Origin: Candidatus Ectomicrobium neotermitis
Lineage (GTDB): Bacteria > Elusimicrobiota > Endomicrobiia > Endomicrobiales > Endomicrobiaceae
DNA length: 9,126 bases
Assembly: GCA_031283745.1 (NCBI GenBank)
Contig: JAITBH010000046.1
Span: 1-9,126, forward strand
Reading direction: 5' to 3'
Shown here: piece by piece, positions 1 through 6,260 of the stretch
Numbering within the stretch: position 1 is the first letter of the stretch
How the letters are laid out: each line of letters opens with the position of its first letter
The notes under the pieces: generated by a model
The model's database searches: none
What the model was told of the DNA's origin: nothing
Seen by the model: only the letters and a program-made list of their open reading frames with translations
Position numbers and translations under genes: made by a program

Positions 1-2
1 AC

Positions 3-770
3 GGTCTTGCAAAGTCTGCCCTGTTAGTCCAACTTGCCAAAGCTAAGTTTAAGCTCGCCTCATCGTCTACTAATGGTATGCGGGAGTTTTCATGGCTTAT
101 CTCAAAGCAGATAAAAAACTCCGATCCAGCAGCCCACTGCATTCAAAGGCATCTCAGCGTTGCAAAGTTTTTGGGCTGTCCGGAGATTTTTCAATATCCC
201 ATCGCCGTATCTGATACCGACAAAGACAGCGCTGTCAAAAAGTTAGTTGCTGCGGGCATAAACATAAACAAAATGCTTGCTATTCATGCGGGCGGCGGCT
301 GGTTATCAAGACGTTGGCCAAGCCAAAATTTCGGGCTGCTGTGTCAAAAGATAAAGGGAGAGTTTGATTTAGACATTGTCCTCATCGGCGGCAAAGAGGG
401 CGGGAGCGGGGAAAAAGGGCTAAATGAGGAAATTTTGTCTTATGCGGGCAATGCCAAGATATTTGATATGAGCGGGAAATTTAGCTTAAAAGAGTTATGT
501 GCTTTCTTTAATATGTGCAAGGTTTTTGTGGGCAATGAAGCGGGCCCCGCACATATAGCCAATGCCTTAAATGTCCAAAGTGTCGCAATTTTAGGCCCGA
601 CAGATGCCGCAAGAACAGGTCCGTATAAAGGCAGGACGGCAGTCATTCAAAAGTCAGTCCCTTGCCAGCCTTGCCGAAACCGAAACTGCCCAAACCCCAT
701 ATGTATGACACAGATCAGCGTTGATGAAGTGTTTAGAGAGGTTGCTAAAAAGATAAAGGCGGGCTTGTAA
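3..770 (+). CDS. Glycosyltransferase family 9, WaaF-like LPS heptosyltransferase (5' partial)
   Basis: This enzyme of the GT9 family would transfer heptose (or a related sugar) from an ADP-activated donor to the LPS inner core at the cytoplasmic face of the inner membrane. The frame is open from the first full codon at position 3. The residues before the ATG at 78 (GLAKSALLVQLAKAK) match the second GT9 gene here (GLLRSAFLAKFAKAR), so that ATG is internal and the N-terminal Rossmann half lies outside the window. The visible C-terminal donor-binding domain has the nucleotide-binding region HAGGGWLSRRWP, the family hallmark NEAGPAHIANAL (about 534-569), the GPTDAARTGPY loop, and a CX2CX4CX4C cluster (about 662-706) typical of WaaF-like members. 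It ends in TAA. The next genes on this strand are a small ORF and a second heptosyltransferase, so an LPS-core cluster is likely. Family is certain; the exact acceptor is inferred. Confidence 0.93.
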   Translation, partial: GLAKSALLVQLAKAKFKLASSSTNGMREFSWLISKQIKNSDPAAHCIQRHLSVAKFLGCPEIFQYPIAVSDTDKDSAVKKLVAAGININKMLAIHAGGGWLSRRWPSQNFGLLCQKIKGEFDLDIVLIGGKEGGSGEKGLNEEILSYAGNAKIFDMSGKFSLKELCAFFNMCKVFVGNEAGPAHIANALNVQSVAILGPTDAARTGPYKGRTAVIQKSVPCQPCRNRNCPNPICMTQISVDEVFREVAKKIKAGL

Positions 771-841
771 AAGTCTGGGAACGAAATGTTTTAAGTGCTT
801 TGCGGAAGTCAAGGCGGCTGCTAAAAGAAGCTATCGAGCTT

Positions 842-964
842 ATGCCTCCGTGTGATTACGGGCAGGTTGTTTATGTATGGCATAACGAAAAAAAGAAAGT
901 AAAAAAGGAGACAAGAAATGGAAAAAGAAAAAGAAAAAGAAAAAGAAAACGAAAACGAAGTTGA
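842..964 (+). pseudogene. Possible small ORF or gene remnant between the two GT9 genes
   Basis: Frame 2 is open from 749 to the TGA at 962-964. Its only ATG is at 842, and a TTG lies at 800. The translated stretch (WERNVLSALRKSRRLLKEA then MPPCDYGQVVYVWHNEKKK) looks protein-like, with a basic helix followed by a beta-rich segment. It then runs into a Lys/Arg-rich tail because it reads the GAAAAA microsatellite in another frame. No clear ribosome binding site precedes either start. It overlaps the 5' part of the small ORF at 918. I do not recognise the family. It could be the decayed 3' end of a gene once located here, or chance reading through a low-complexity spacer. Confidence 0.2.
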
Positions 965-1106
965 AGAAGATGACAATGAGGTTATTATGTGGGTAATGCC
1001 GGTCAATAGAGAAGGGTTCTGTTATCCCGTTTTTCGAAAGAAACCAAAAGGAAAAAAGAAAACTAAAAAGAGGGCAAAAAATGAACAGCACGGAGACAAG
1101 GATTAA
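918..1106 (+). CDS. Small Lys/Glu-rich hypothetical protein (62 aa)
   Basis: I do not recognise this 62-residue protein. The ATG at 918 has a strong Shine-Dalgarno sequence (AAGGAG, 905-910) at a 7-nt spacing, the main reason to take it as a gene. Residues 2-13 are alternating Glu-Lys/Glu-Asn encoded by a hexanucleotide repeat (four GAAAAA units then two GAAAAC, 921-956). An acidic stretch (EEDDNEV), a short hydrophobic core (VIMWVMPVNREGFCYPVF, about residues 23-40) and a very basic tail (KKPKGKKKTKKRAK) follow. There is no signal peptide and no convincing membrane span. It lies between two LPS heptosyltransferases on the same strand and ends 17 nt before the second. Changes in hexamer copy number would lengthen or shorten the protein without shifting frame. 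The alternative is a non-coding spacer with an accidental ribosome binding site. Confidence 0.42.
   Translation: MEKEKEKEKENENEVEEDDNEVIMWVMPVNREGFCYPVFRKKPKGKKKTKKRAKNEQHGDKD
921..956 (+). repeat. Hexanucleotide microsatellite (GAAAAA)4(GAAAAC)2
   Basis: Six tandem 6-nt units begin directly after the ATG of the small ORF at 918. A period of six preserves reading frame, so slippage would change the length of the Glu-Lys run rather than switch expression off. Confidence 0.9.
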
Positions 1107-1123
1107 ACGGCGGCTATACTTAA

Positions 1124-2149
1124 ATGAGAGTTCTGATAATTAAGCCCAGCTCTTTTGGCGATATTGTGCAGGCTTTGGCATCAGCTGATGCCCTAAAACG
1201 TTCTTTTGAAAATGTCCGCATAGACTGGGTTGTTTTTGATATGTGGCAGGATATTGCTCAGATGTGTTCGGATATTGATGATGTGATTGTCTGGAAAAGA
1301 GCGGGGGGGCTTAGAGAGTTTTTGAGGATAGTCAGGTGCCTCAGGAAAACAAAATACGACTATATTTTTGACTTGCAGGGGCTTTTGCGCAGTGCTTTCC
1401 TTGCAAAGTTTGCCAAAGCCCGCCAAAAAATCGGCATTTCAGGTATGAAAGAGATGAGCGGGCTTTTGATAAAAGAGGTTTTGCCTCAAAACGCAAAGAT
1501 AAACGCTACACTAAGAAACCTTGAAACAATCCGTTTTATCACCCGTCAGACCTTCCCGCCAAAGGCAAACATAAAAATTCCGCAATCAATCCAAAACCAA
1601 GCCGCAGAAATTTTGCACAGTGCTAATGTAGGCACAAAGTTCATCGCTTTCCAACCTTTTGCCAGAGGGAAAAATAAAGATTGGGCTATTGCAAACTATA
1701 TATCCTTAGCCGCACTCATAAAAAAAGCAGCCCCCGATTTTCAGATTGTGGTGCTTGGCTCAAAAAAAGACGAAGGCAAATTTGCCTCTGCAGGCAAAGA
1801 TGAGAGCAAGTTCGCCCCCGCCGGCAGAGATGAAAGCAAGTTCGCCCCCGCCGGCATAATCGACCTTTGCGGGAAAACCACCCTCCCTCAGCTTGCAGCA
1901 GTGCTTAGACAAAGTTCGGGTGCCGTCGGGGCAGACACAGGCTCAATGCACTTAGCGGCAGTTTTAGATGTCCCTTCAGTTTTCATTTTCGGCAGTTCTG
2001 ACATAATCGAAACCTCCCCCTATATCGGGAAGTTCGCTATTGCCCTAAATGCCGCCGATCAAAAAGACATAAACGGCATAGAACCGTCCACCGTTTTTGC
2101 ACAAATCCAAGCCCTTCTGCGGGCGTTCCACCCGAACGACAGTGATTAG
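1124..2149 (+). CDS. Glycosyltransferase family 9, WaaC-like LPS heptosyltransferase with internal tandem repeat
   Basis: Predicted ADP-heptose:LPS heptosyltransferase of the GT9 family, cytoplasmic face of the inner membrane. The N-terminus MRVLIIKPSSFGDIVQAL is the typical heptosyltransferase I (WaaC-like) start, and a TAA at 1121-1123 directly upstream fixes the ATG at 1124, although no strong ribosome binding site is visible. The acceptor half has FDLQGLLRSA (residues 82-91). The donor half has FQPFARGKNKDW (176-187), VVLGSKKD (209-216), CGKTTLPQLAAVL (249-261) and the hallmark GADTGSMHLAAVLDVPSVFIFG (269-290). Two oddities stand out. Residues 216-245 are three 10-residue repeats, DE(G/S)KFA(S/P)AG(K/R/I), inserted where the family normally passes straight from the beta strand to the D-x-CGK segment. 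The last residues (AFHPNDSD) and the TAG stop are encoded by dispersed repeat module A. At 341 aa it is near the family norm. GT9 is certain; heptosyltransferase I is likely. Confidence 0.92.
   Translation: MRVLIIKPSSFGDIVQALASADALKRSFENVRIDWVVFDMWQDIAQMCSDIDDVIVWKRAGGLREFLRIVRCLRKTKYDYIFDLQGLLRSAFLAKFAKARQKIGISGMKEMSGLLIKEVLPQNAKINATLRNLETIRFITRQTFPPKANIKIPQSIQNQAAEILHSANVGTKFIAFQPFARGKNKDWAIANYISLAALIKKAAPDFQIVVLGSKKDEGKFASAGKDESKFAPAGRDESKFAPAGIIDLCGKTTLPQLAAVLRQSSGAVGADTGSMHLAAVLDVPSVFIFGSSDIIETSPYIGKFAIALNAADQKDINGIEPSTVFAQIQALLRAFHPNDSD
1769..1858 (+). repeat. 3 x 30-nt in-frame tandem repeat inside the GT9 gene
   Basis: Units at 1769-1798, 1799-1828 and 1829-1858 encode DEGKFASAGK, DESKFAPAGR and DESKFAPAGI. 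Units 2 and 3 are nearly identical at DNA level (shared core AGCAAGTTCGCCCCCGCCGG). Unit 1 is diverged and contains the perfect palindrome GGCAAATTTGCC (1775-1786). A period of 30 nt keeps the frame. Confidence 0.93.
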
Positions 2150-2152
2150 TGG
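2119..2152 (+). repeat. Repeat module A, copy 1 (overlaps end of GT9 gene)
   Basis: GCGGGCGTTCCACCCGA followed by a short spacer and AGTGATTAGTGG. The same string occurs at 8052-8092. The first part encodes the C-terminal residues of the GT9 protein, and the heptamer part contains its TAG stop (2147-2149). The segment CGGG-cgttcca-CCCG can form a 4-bp hairpin. Confidence 0.85.
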
Positions 2153-2189
2153 CCTGCCTGCCTGTCTCTTGGCAGGTTAGTGAACGGCA

Positions 2190-2346
2190 AACTGCCACGA
2201 CAACAACCGACCGATGTAGGGGAGGGTTTCAAACCCTCCCGTGTGGTCATTTACGGGATAACGAAACTGCGGATTGACAACACGAAACGGAACGGGTGAT
2301 TGCGGTGCGGAATTTGAAAAATGCCCGGAATTGGTTTTTTTTGTCG
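2190..2346 (+). repeat. Repeat modules D + B, copy 1
   Basis: D (AACTGCCACGACAACAACCG, 2190-2209) ends in GACC. B (2216-2346) begins GTAGGGGAGGG and contains a perfect 21-nt palindrome at 2220-2240 with 10-nt arms GGGAGGGTTT/AAACCCTCCC. It then runs through GTGTGGTCATTTACGGGATA and CACGAAACGGAACGGGTGAT to a T tract (2335-2342) and GTCG. GACC (2209-2212) can pair with GGTC (2245-2248) outside the palindrome. Confidence 0.9.
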
Positions 2347-2416
2347 AGGTTTTGGTCATTTGTCGTGGTTGTTCGTTGTTGTCGTTTACTGTCTTTGCCG
2401 TGCGTCGTGGTTTTTA

Positions 2417-2464
2417 ACTAACCACTAACCACTAATCACTAACCACTCAGGTGGAACGCCTGCC
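2417..2464 (-). repeat. Repeat module A, copy 2 (inverted)
   Basis: Read on the - strand this is GGCAGGCGTTCCACCTG followed by AGTGGTT, AGTGATT, AGTGGTT, AGTGGTT and AGT. It is the same module as at 8615-8654 but in opposite orientation to copy 1. A further AGTGATT-AGTGAT pair (2471-2483) sits at the aminotransferase stop codon. Confidence 0.88.
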
Positions 2465-2474
2465 GAAGGCATCA

Positions 2475-3674
2475 CTAATCACTATCTTTTAACTCCTCAA
2501 GTGCGGATTTGAGGCGGTCAATTCCTTTCTTACTATCTTGAATGGAAAGTGCATAAGAAAGACGAATATGTCCTTGCACACCAAAAGGGCTGCCCGGAAC
2601 AATCGCTATTTTTGCCCTATCAAGCAAAAAATCTGCCAAGTCTATATCTGTTGCTATCTTTCTCCCCTCAAAAGTTTTGCCCAAGTATTTTTGGATATTT
2701 GGGAAAACATAAAAAGAACCTTGCGGCTTTAAGCACTCCACATTTTCTATTTTGTTTAAGGCATCGACGATAAAATCTCTCCGCTTTTCAAACTCTTTTC
2801 TCATCACTTCAACCTCAGATTGATCTCCATTTAATGCCTCAACAGATGCTTTCATTGAAATTGATGTTGGGTTTGATGTCGACTGACTTTGAATTTTCGA
2901 CATACCCTCAATGACATCTTTGCGGCCTGCTGCATAACCTATCCTCCAGCCTGTCATCGCATAGGCTTTTGAGACTCCATTTATCACTATCGTCATCTCT
3001 TTAATTTCTTTTGAAAGCGATGCGATGGAGACAAACTTAAACCCATCGTAAACCAACTTTTCATAAATATCATCAGCGATAATCAAGACATTATTTTGAA
3101 CGCATATTGTCCCAATTGCCTCAAGCTCGGAAGCGGAGTAGGCAGAGCCTGTGGGGTTTGACGGAGAGTTCAAAATTAAGGCTTTCGTTTTTTTGGTGAT
3201 AGCTTTTTTTATCTGCTCGGGCGAAACCTTAAAAGTGCTTTTTGCGTCGGTGTTTATTATCACGGGCTTGCCCCCAGCTAAAGAAACCATATCCGTGTAT
3301 GAGACCCAAAAAGGAGCAAGAATTATCACCTCATCTCCGTCGTCAATTATAGTTTGGAGCAAGTTGTAAATAGAATGTTTAGCCCCGCAAGAGACAATTA
3401 TTTCCTCACGCAAATAATCGAGATTGTTGTCCCTTTTTAACTTGTTAATGATGGCATCTTTTAATTCTATCGTCCCGCCAACGGGCAAGTATTTTGTGTA
3501 TCCCTCGTCGATGGCTTTAATTGCAATTTCTTTTATGTGCTTTGGAGTATCGAAATCTGGTTCGCCCGGCCCAAAATTGACAATGTCTACTCCCTGTTGT
3601 TTGAGTGTTTTAGCTTTTGCGTCTATAAGCAAAGTAGGCGCTGCTTTAATTGCTTGAACCCGTCTTGAGATCAT
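2475..3674 (-). CDS. Class I/II PLP-dependent aminotransferase (aspartate aminotransferase type)
   Basis: A PLP enzyme of fold type I, aminotransferase subgroup I-beta, most likely transferring the amino group between aspartate and 2-oxoglutarate (AspC/AspB-like). Key family positions are present: GPGEPDFDTP (35-44), NSPSNPTG (169-176, with N173), the cofactor-binding Asp in DDIYEKL (D201), the PLP-lysine segment GVSKAYAMTGWRIGY (K236, phosphate-binding R244) and the substrate-carboxylate Arg in GHIRLSYA (R371). The length of 399 aa is normal. The ATG has an excellent AAGGAG (3681-3686) 6 nt away. It is the third gene after gap and pgk on this strand, but a terminator-like hairpin ends almost at its ribosome binding site. 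Its final codons GAT AGT GAT TAG lie in the repeat heptamer. Substrate choice (Asp versus aromatic amino acids or others) cannot be settled from motifs. Confidence 0.93.
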   Translation of the reverse strand: MISRRVQAIKAAPTLLIDAKAKTLKQQGVDIVNFGPGEPDFDTPKHIKEIAIKAIDEGYTKYLPVGGTIELKDAIINKLKRDNNLDYLREEIIVSCGAKHSIYNLLQTIIDDGDEVIILAPFWVSYTDMVSLAGGKPVIINTDAKSTFKVSPEQIKKAITKKTKALILNSPSNPTGSAYSASELEAIGTICVQNNVLIIADDIYEKLVYDGFKFVSIASLSKEIKEMTIVINGVSKAYAMTGWRIGYAAGRKDVIEGMSKIQSQSTSNPTSISMKASVEALNGDQSEVEVMRKEFEKRRDFIVDALNKIENVECLKPQGSFYVFPNIQKYLGKTFEGRKIATDIDLADFLLDRAKIAIVPGSPFGVQGHIRLSYALSIQDSKKGIDRLKSALEELKDSD

Positions 3675-3688
3675 TTATTTCTCCTTAT

Positions 3689-3731
3689 AAAAAACCCCGA
3701 GCAACAAGATTTTCTTGAAAATCGGGGTTTT
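3689..3731 (-). terminator. Terminator-like stem-loop between pgk and the aminotransferase gene
   Basis: Arms AAAACCCCGA (3691-3700) and TCGGGGTTTT (3722-3731) give a 10-bp stem. An inner CAAGA/TCTTG hairpin (3705-3717) lies inside. On the - strand the stem is followed by TTTTTTAT and then at once by the aminotransferase Shine-Dalgarno sequence (3681-3686). It could also work on the + strand, where GTTTTTT follows (3732-3738). It starts 28 nt after the pgk stop. Confidence 0.82.
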
Positions 3732-3758
3732 GTTTTTTCGAATTTTCTTATCTGTTAA

Positions 3759-5003
3759 TTATTTTTCTGGCAAAGCAGCTATGCCGGGCAGTTCTTTTCC
3801 CTCGAGAAACTCAAGAGAAGCACCGCCTCCTGTTGAAACATGGCTGATTCTTTTTCCAACTCCTGCTTTCTTAACGGCTGCAACGGAATCCCCGCCTCCG
3901 ACGACGGAAATTGCACCTTTGTCTGTAACCTCAGCCACAAGTTTGGCTATTTCGATAGTCCCTTTGGAGAACTGTTCAATTTCAAATACGCCAAGCGGAC
4001 CGTTCCAGACTATAGTTTTTGCGTCCCGCAAAATATCGGCAAATTCTTTTATCGATTTCGGCCCTGCATCCACTCCCATAAAACCCTCGGGAATTGCATC
4101 ATCACTTGTTGTTTGCACCGAAGCGTCGTCGGGAACTTGCTTATTTTTGAAATCAATTTTGTCTGTGATCACATGGTCAATTGGCAAAACAAAATCAACT
4201 TTTCTCTCTTTTGCTTTCTTCAAAATCTCTAAAGCCAAATCAATTTTGTCCTCTTCAACCAAAGAAGTGCCAACCCCAACTCCTTGAGCTTTCAAGAAAG
4301 TGTAAGCCATTGCCCCTCCGATGATTATCGCATTGACTTTTGAGAGCAAATTCTCGATCACATTTATCTTGTCGGAAACTTTTGCCCCGCCCAAAATTGC
4401 CACAAAAGGCTTTTTTGGGTTGTTGAGCGCCTCGCCCAAAAACTTCAATTCCTTTTCAACAAGGAAACCTGCTGCTGCGTCTTGAACATATTTGACAATC
4501 CCTGCCGTCGAAGCATGTGCACGGTGAACAGTCCCGAAAGCATCTTGAACGAAAACATCTCCAAGTGTCGCCAATTCTTTTGCAAATGCGTCCATACCTG
4601 CTTTATCTTTTTCCCCGTCGGCATTTTTCCCCTCTTCTTGAGGATGAAATCTCAAGTTTTCAAGCAGCAAAATCTCTCCGGGTTTTAGCTCGGCGGCATC
4701 TTTTTTAACCTCATCGCCAATACAGTTAGAAGCAAATTTCACGGGCTTATTGAGCAACTCTCCAAGCCTCTTTGCCACAGGTTTTAAGCTCATCGATGGG
4801 ACAACTTTTCCTTTAGGTCTTCCCAAATGGGACATCAAAATTATGGCTGCACCTTGCTCTAAAAGGTATTCCAATGTCGGCAAAGTTGCCAAAATTCTCT
4901 TGTCGTCAGTAATGTTTAAGTTAGCGTCAAGAGGAACATTGTAATCCACTCTAACGAGAACTTTTTTCCCCTTTACATCAATATCTTTAAGCGTTTTTTT
5001 CAT
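3759..5003 (-). CDS. pgk: Phosphoglycerate kinase
   Basis: Catalyses 1,3-bisphosphoglycerate + ADP <-> 3-phosphoglycerate + ATP in cytosolic glycolysis/gluconeogenesis. N-terminal domain: VLVRVDYNVPLD (15-26), SHLGRPKG (58-65), LLENLRFHPQEEGK (113-126) and FVQDAFGTVHRAHAST (151-166), carrying the substrate-binding residues R18, H59, R62, R118 and R161. C-terminal nucleotide domain: GGAKVSDK (205-212), VWNGPLGVFE (332-341), the GGGDS loop (369-373) and HVSTGGGASLEFLEG (388-402). At 414 aa it is slightly long, partly from an extra acidic/Lys stretch after EEGK (about residues 127-137). The ATG has GGAGG (5008-5012) at a 4-nt spacing. It lies 83 nt after gap on the same strand, the usual gap-pgk order, with a stem-loop/U-tract in between that may separate or tune the two transcripts. 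Confidence 0.97.
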   Translation of the reverse strand: MKKTLKDIDVKGKKVLVRVDYNVPLDANLNITDDKRILATLPTLEYLLEQGAAIILMSHLGRPKGKVVPSMSLKPVAKRLGELLNKPVKFASNCIGDEVKKDAAELKPGEILLLENLRFHPQEEGKNADGEKDKAGMDAFAKELATLGDVFVQDAFGTVHRAHASTAGIVKYVQDAAAGFLVEKELKFLGEALNNPKKPFVAILGGAKVSDKINVIENLLSKVNAIIIGGAMAYTFLKAQGVGVGTSLVEEDKIDLALEILKKAKERKVDFVLPIDHVITDKIDFKNKQVPDDASVQTTSDDAIPEGFMGVDAGPKSIKEFADILRDAKTIVWNGPLGVFEIEQFSKGTIEIAKLVAEVTDKGAISVVGGGDSVAAVKKAGVGKRISHVSTGGGASLEFLEGKELPGIAALPEK

Positions 5004-5012
5004 ATTGCCTCC

Positions 5013-5063
5013 ATAAAAAATAAAGACTTATTCCGCCCGATGAACCCAGACAAGAATAAGTCT
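5013..5063 (-). terminator. Terminator-like stem-loop between gap and pgk
   Basis: Perfect 10-bp stem (5024-5033 with 5054-5063, AGACTTATTC/GAATAAGTCT) around a 20-nt loop. On the - strand it is followed by TTATTTTTTAT (5013-5023), and the pgk GGAGG (5008-5012) comes directly after. The large loop makes it a moderate terminator, possibly an attenuator or a processing/stability hairpin within a gap-pgk mRNA. Confidence 0.75.
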
Positions 5064-5086
5064 CTATTTGTTTTTAACATCTCTAA

Positions 5087-6094
5087 TTATCCGTTGATTT
5101 TTTTCATATAAGCAATCAAGTCTAAGACCTTGCTCGAATAAGCCCACTCATTGTCATACCAAGAAACAACTTTTATGAAAGTATCAGTCAAAGCGATACC
5201 GGCTTTTGCATCAAAAATCGATGTGCGAGGGTCTCCGATAAAGTCTGACGACACAACATCTTCTTCCGTATAACCCAAAATTCCCTTGAGTTCATTTTCA
5301 GAAGCAGCTTTCATAACTGCCTTTATCTCGTCATACTTAGCAGGCTTTGCCAAATTGACTGTCAGGTCTACCACTGAAACATCAAGGGTTGGGATGCGGA
5401 TAGACATACCCGTGAGCTTGCCGTTTAGGGCAGGTATAACTTTTCCAACTGCTTTTGCTGCACCTGTCGAAGATGGAATGATGTTGCCTGCTGCTGCTCT
5501 GCCCCCTCTCCAATCTTTAGCCGAAGGTCCATCAACTGTCTTTTGCGTGGCAGTTGTAGAGTGAACGGTTGTCATCAATCCATCGGTTATGCCGAATTTA
5601 TCGTTAAGGACTTTAGCTATCGGAGCCAAACAATTTGTGGTGCAAGAAGCATTTGAAACAAACTGCGTCCCCTTCTTATAGGTATCCAAGTTTACTCCGC
5701 AGACAAACATTGGGGTATCATCTTTTGATGGGCCAGACATAACAACATATTTGGCACCTGCATCGATATGCCCCTGAGCTTTTACTTTATCAAGGAACAA
5801 ACCAGTCGACTCGACAACATATTCAGCCTCTACTTCGCCCCACTTGAGGTCAGCTGGGCTCTTTTCAGCACGAACTTTCACAACCTTGCCGTTGACTATC
5901 AAATCACCATTTTTTACCTCGACAGTCCCTTTGAAACGTCCATGAATTGAATCGTATTTGAGCATATAAGCCATATACTCAACTGTTATCAAATCGTTGA
6001 TTGCGACCACTTCAATGTCGCTTCTGCTCTGGGCTGCTCTAAAAACTAAACGCCCTATCCTGCCAAAACCGTTAATTCCCACTTTTACTGCCAT
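5087..6094 (-). CDS. gap: Glyceraldehyde-3-phosphate dehydrogenase, type I
   Basis: Oxidises and phosphorylates glyceraldehyde-3-phosphate to 1,3-bisphosphoglycerate, cytosolic, with pgk as the next step. I start the protein at MAVKVGINGFGRIGR (335 aa, the family's normal length). The frame is open 29 codons further upstream, but those residues are not GAPDH-like, contain the promoter region, and the ATG at 6092-6094 has a good GGAGG. Visible features are the NAD-binding loop GINGFGRIGR (6-15), D34 at the end of the second strand (NAD preference), SNASCTTNCLAP (147-158) with catalytic C151, H178 in TVHSTTATQ, WRGGRAAAGNIIPSSTGAAKAV (195-216) and SWYDNEWAYS (311-320). First gene of the - strand cluster gap-pgk-aminotransferase, with its own good promoter, and divergent from the ACT/UPF0210 pair. 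Confidence 0.97.
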   Translation of the reverse strand: MAVKVGINGFGRIGRLVFRAAQSRSDIEVVAINDLITVEYMAYMLKYDSIHGRFKGTVEVKNGDLIVNGKVVKVRAEKSPADLKWGEVEAEYVVESTGLFLDKVKAQGHIDAGAKYVVMSGPSKDDTPMFVCGVNLDTYKKGTQFVSNASCTTNCLAPIAKVLNDKFGITDGLMTTVHSTTATQKTVDGPSAKDWRGGRAAAGNIIPSSTGAAKAVGKVIPALNGKLTGMSIRIPTLDVSVVDLTVNLAKPAKYDEIKAVMKAASENELKGILGYTEEDVVSSDFIGDPRTSIFDAKAGIALTDTFIKVVSWYDNEWAYSSKVLDLIAYMKKING

Positions 6095-6101
6095 AATTGA
6101 G

Positions 6102-6106
6102 CCTCC
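6102..6106 (-). promoter_or_regulatory. gap ribosome binding site (decides the start)
   Basis: GGAGG on the - strand, 7 nt before the ATG at 6092-6094. It supports the 335-aa GAPDH start over the longer open frame reaching 6181. Confidence 0.88.
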
Positions 6107-6136
6107 TCTGTTGTATTTTACTGCCCGACGCTGGCG

Positions 6137-6165
6137 ATAGTATAAAATCACAGTGCTGTTGTCAA
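6137..6165 (-). promoter_or_regulatory. Sigma-70-type promoter for gap
   Basis: On the - strand there is a perfect TTGACA (6160-6165). The -10 is TACTAT at a 17-nt spacing (6137-6142), overlapping the better match TATACT at 15 nt (6139-6144). This leaves a leader of about 35-40 nt before the gap ATG. It is the only convincing promoter seen upstream of the gap-pgk-aminotransferase cluster. Confidence 0.75.
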
Positions 6166-6260
6166 TTTGAGTTTTGGTCATTTTAGCCTATTTTGAGACC
6201 CCAAAACATATTGATTTTTCAATATAAATTGAGGCTTGGATGGAGTGAGTTTTACCCTAC

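Larger units (their letters stand above)
2141..2483. mobile_element. MITE-like island with inverted ends between convergent genes
   Basis: This 343-bp stretch starts with AGTGATTAGTG (2141-2151) and ends with its exact reverse complement (2473-2483). Just inside the right end is an inverted A module (2417-2464). Inside lie a D block (2190-2212), a full B module (2216-2346) and a partial inverted D-like stretch (about 2352-2395). It holds no credible ORF. The layout of short inverted ends, no coding capacity and internal sequences repeated elsewhere in the window resembles a non-autonomous element. No target-site duplication can be shown, because the heptameric nature of the ends hides it. It fills the gap between the GT9 gene (+) and the aminotransferase (-). 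Confidence 0.5.

Noticed and set aside
821..1091. Phenylalanine/serine-rich ORFs on the - strand over the hexamer repeat
   Set aside because: They are the reverse reading of the GAAAAA microsatellite and lysine-rich codons, without a start signal or a recognisable protein.
2153..2176. Intrinsic terminator after the GT9 gene (CCTGCC/GGCAGG hairpin)
   Set aside because: The stem is only 6 bp and is followed by GTTAGTG, not a T tract; it is more likely part of the repeat island.
6095..6181. 29-codon N-terminal extension of GAPDH
   Set aside because: It would run through the gap promoter and leader; the normal family N-terminus and a GGAGG ribosome binding site mark the start at 6094.
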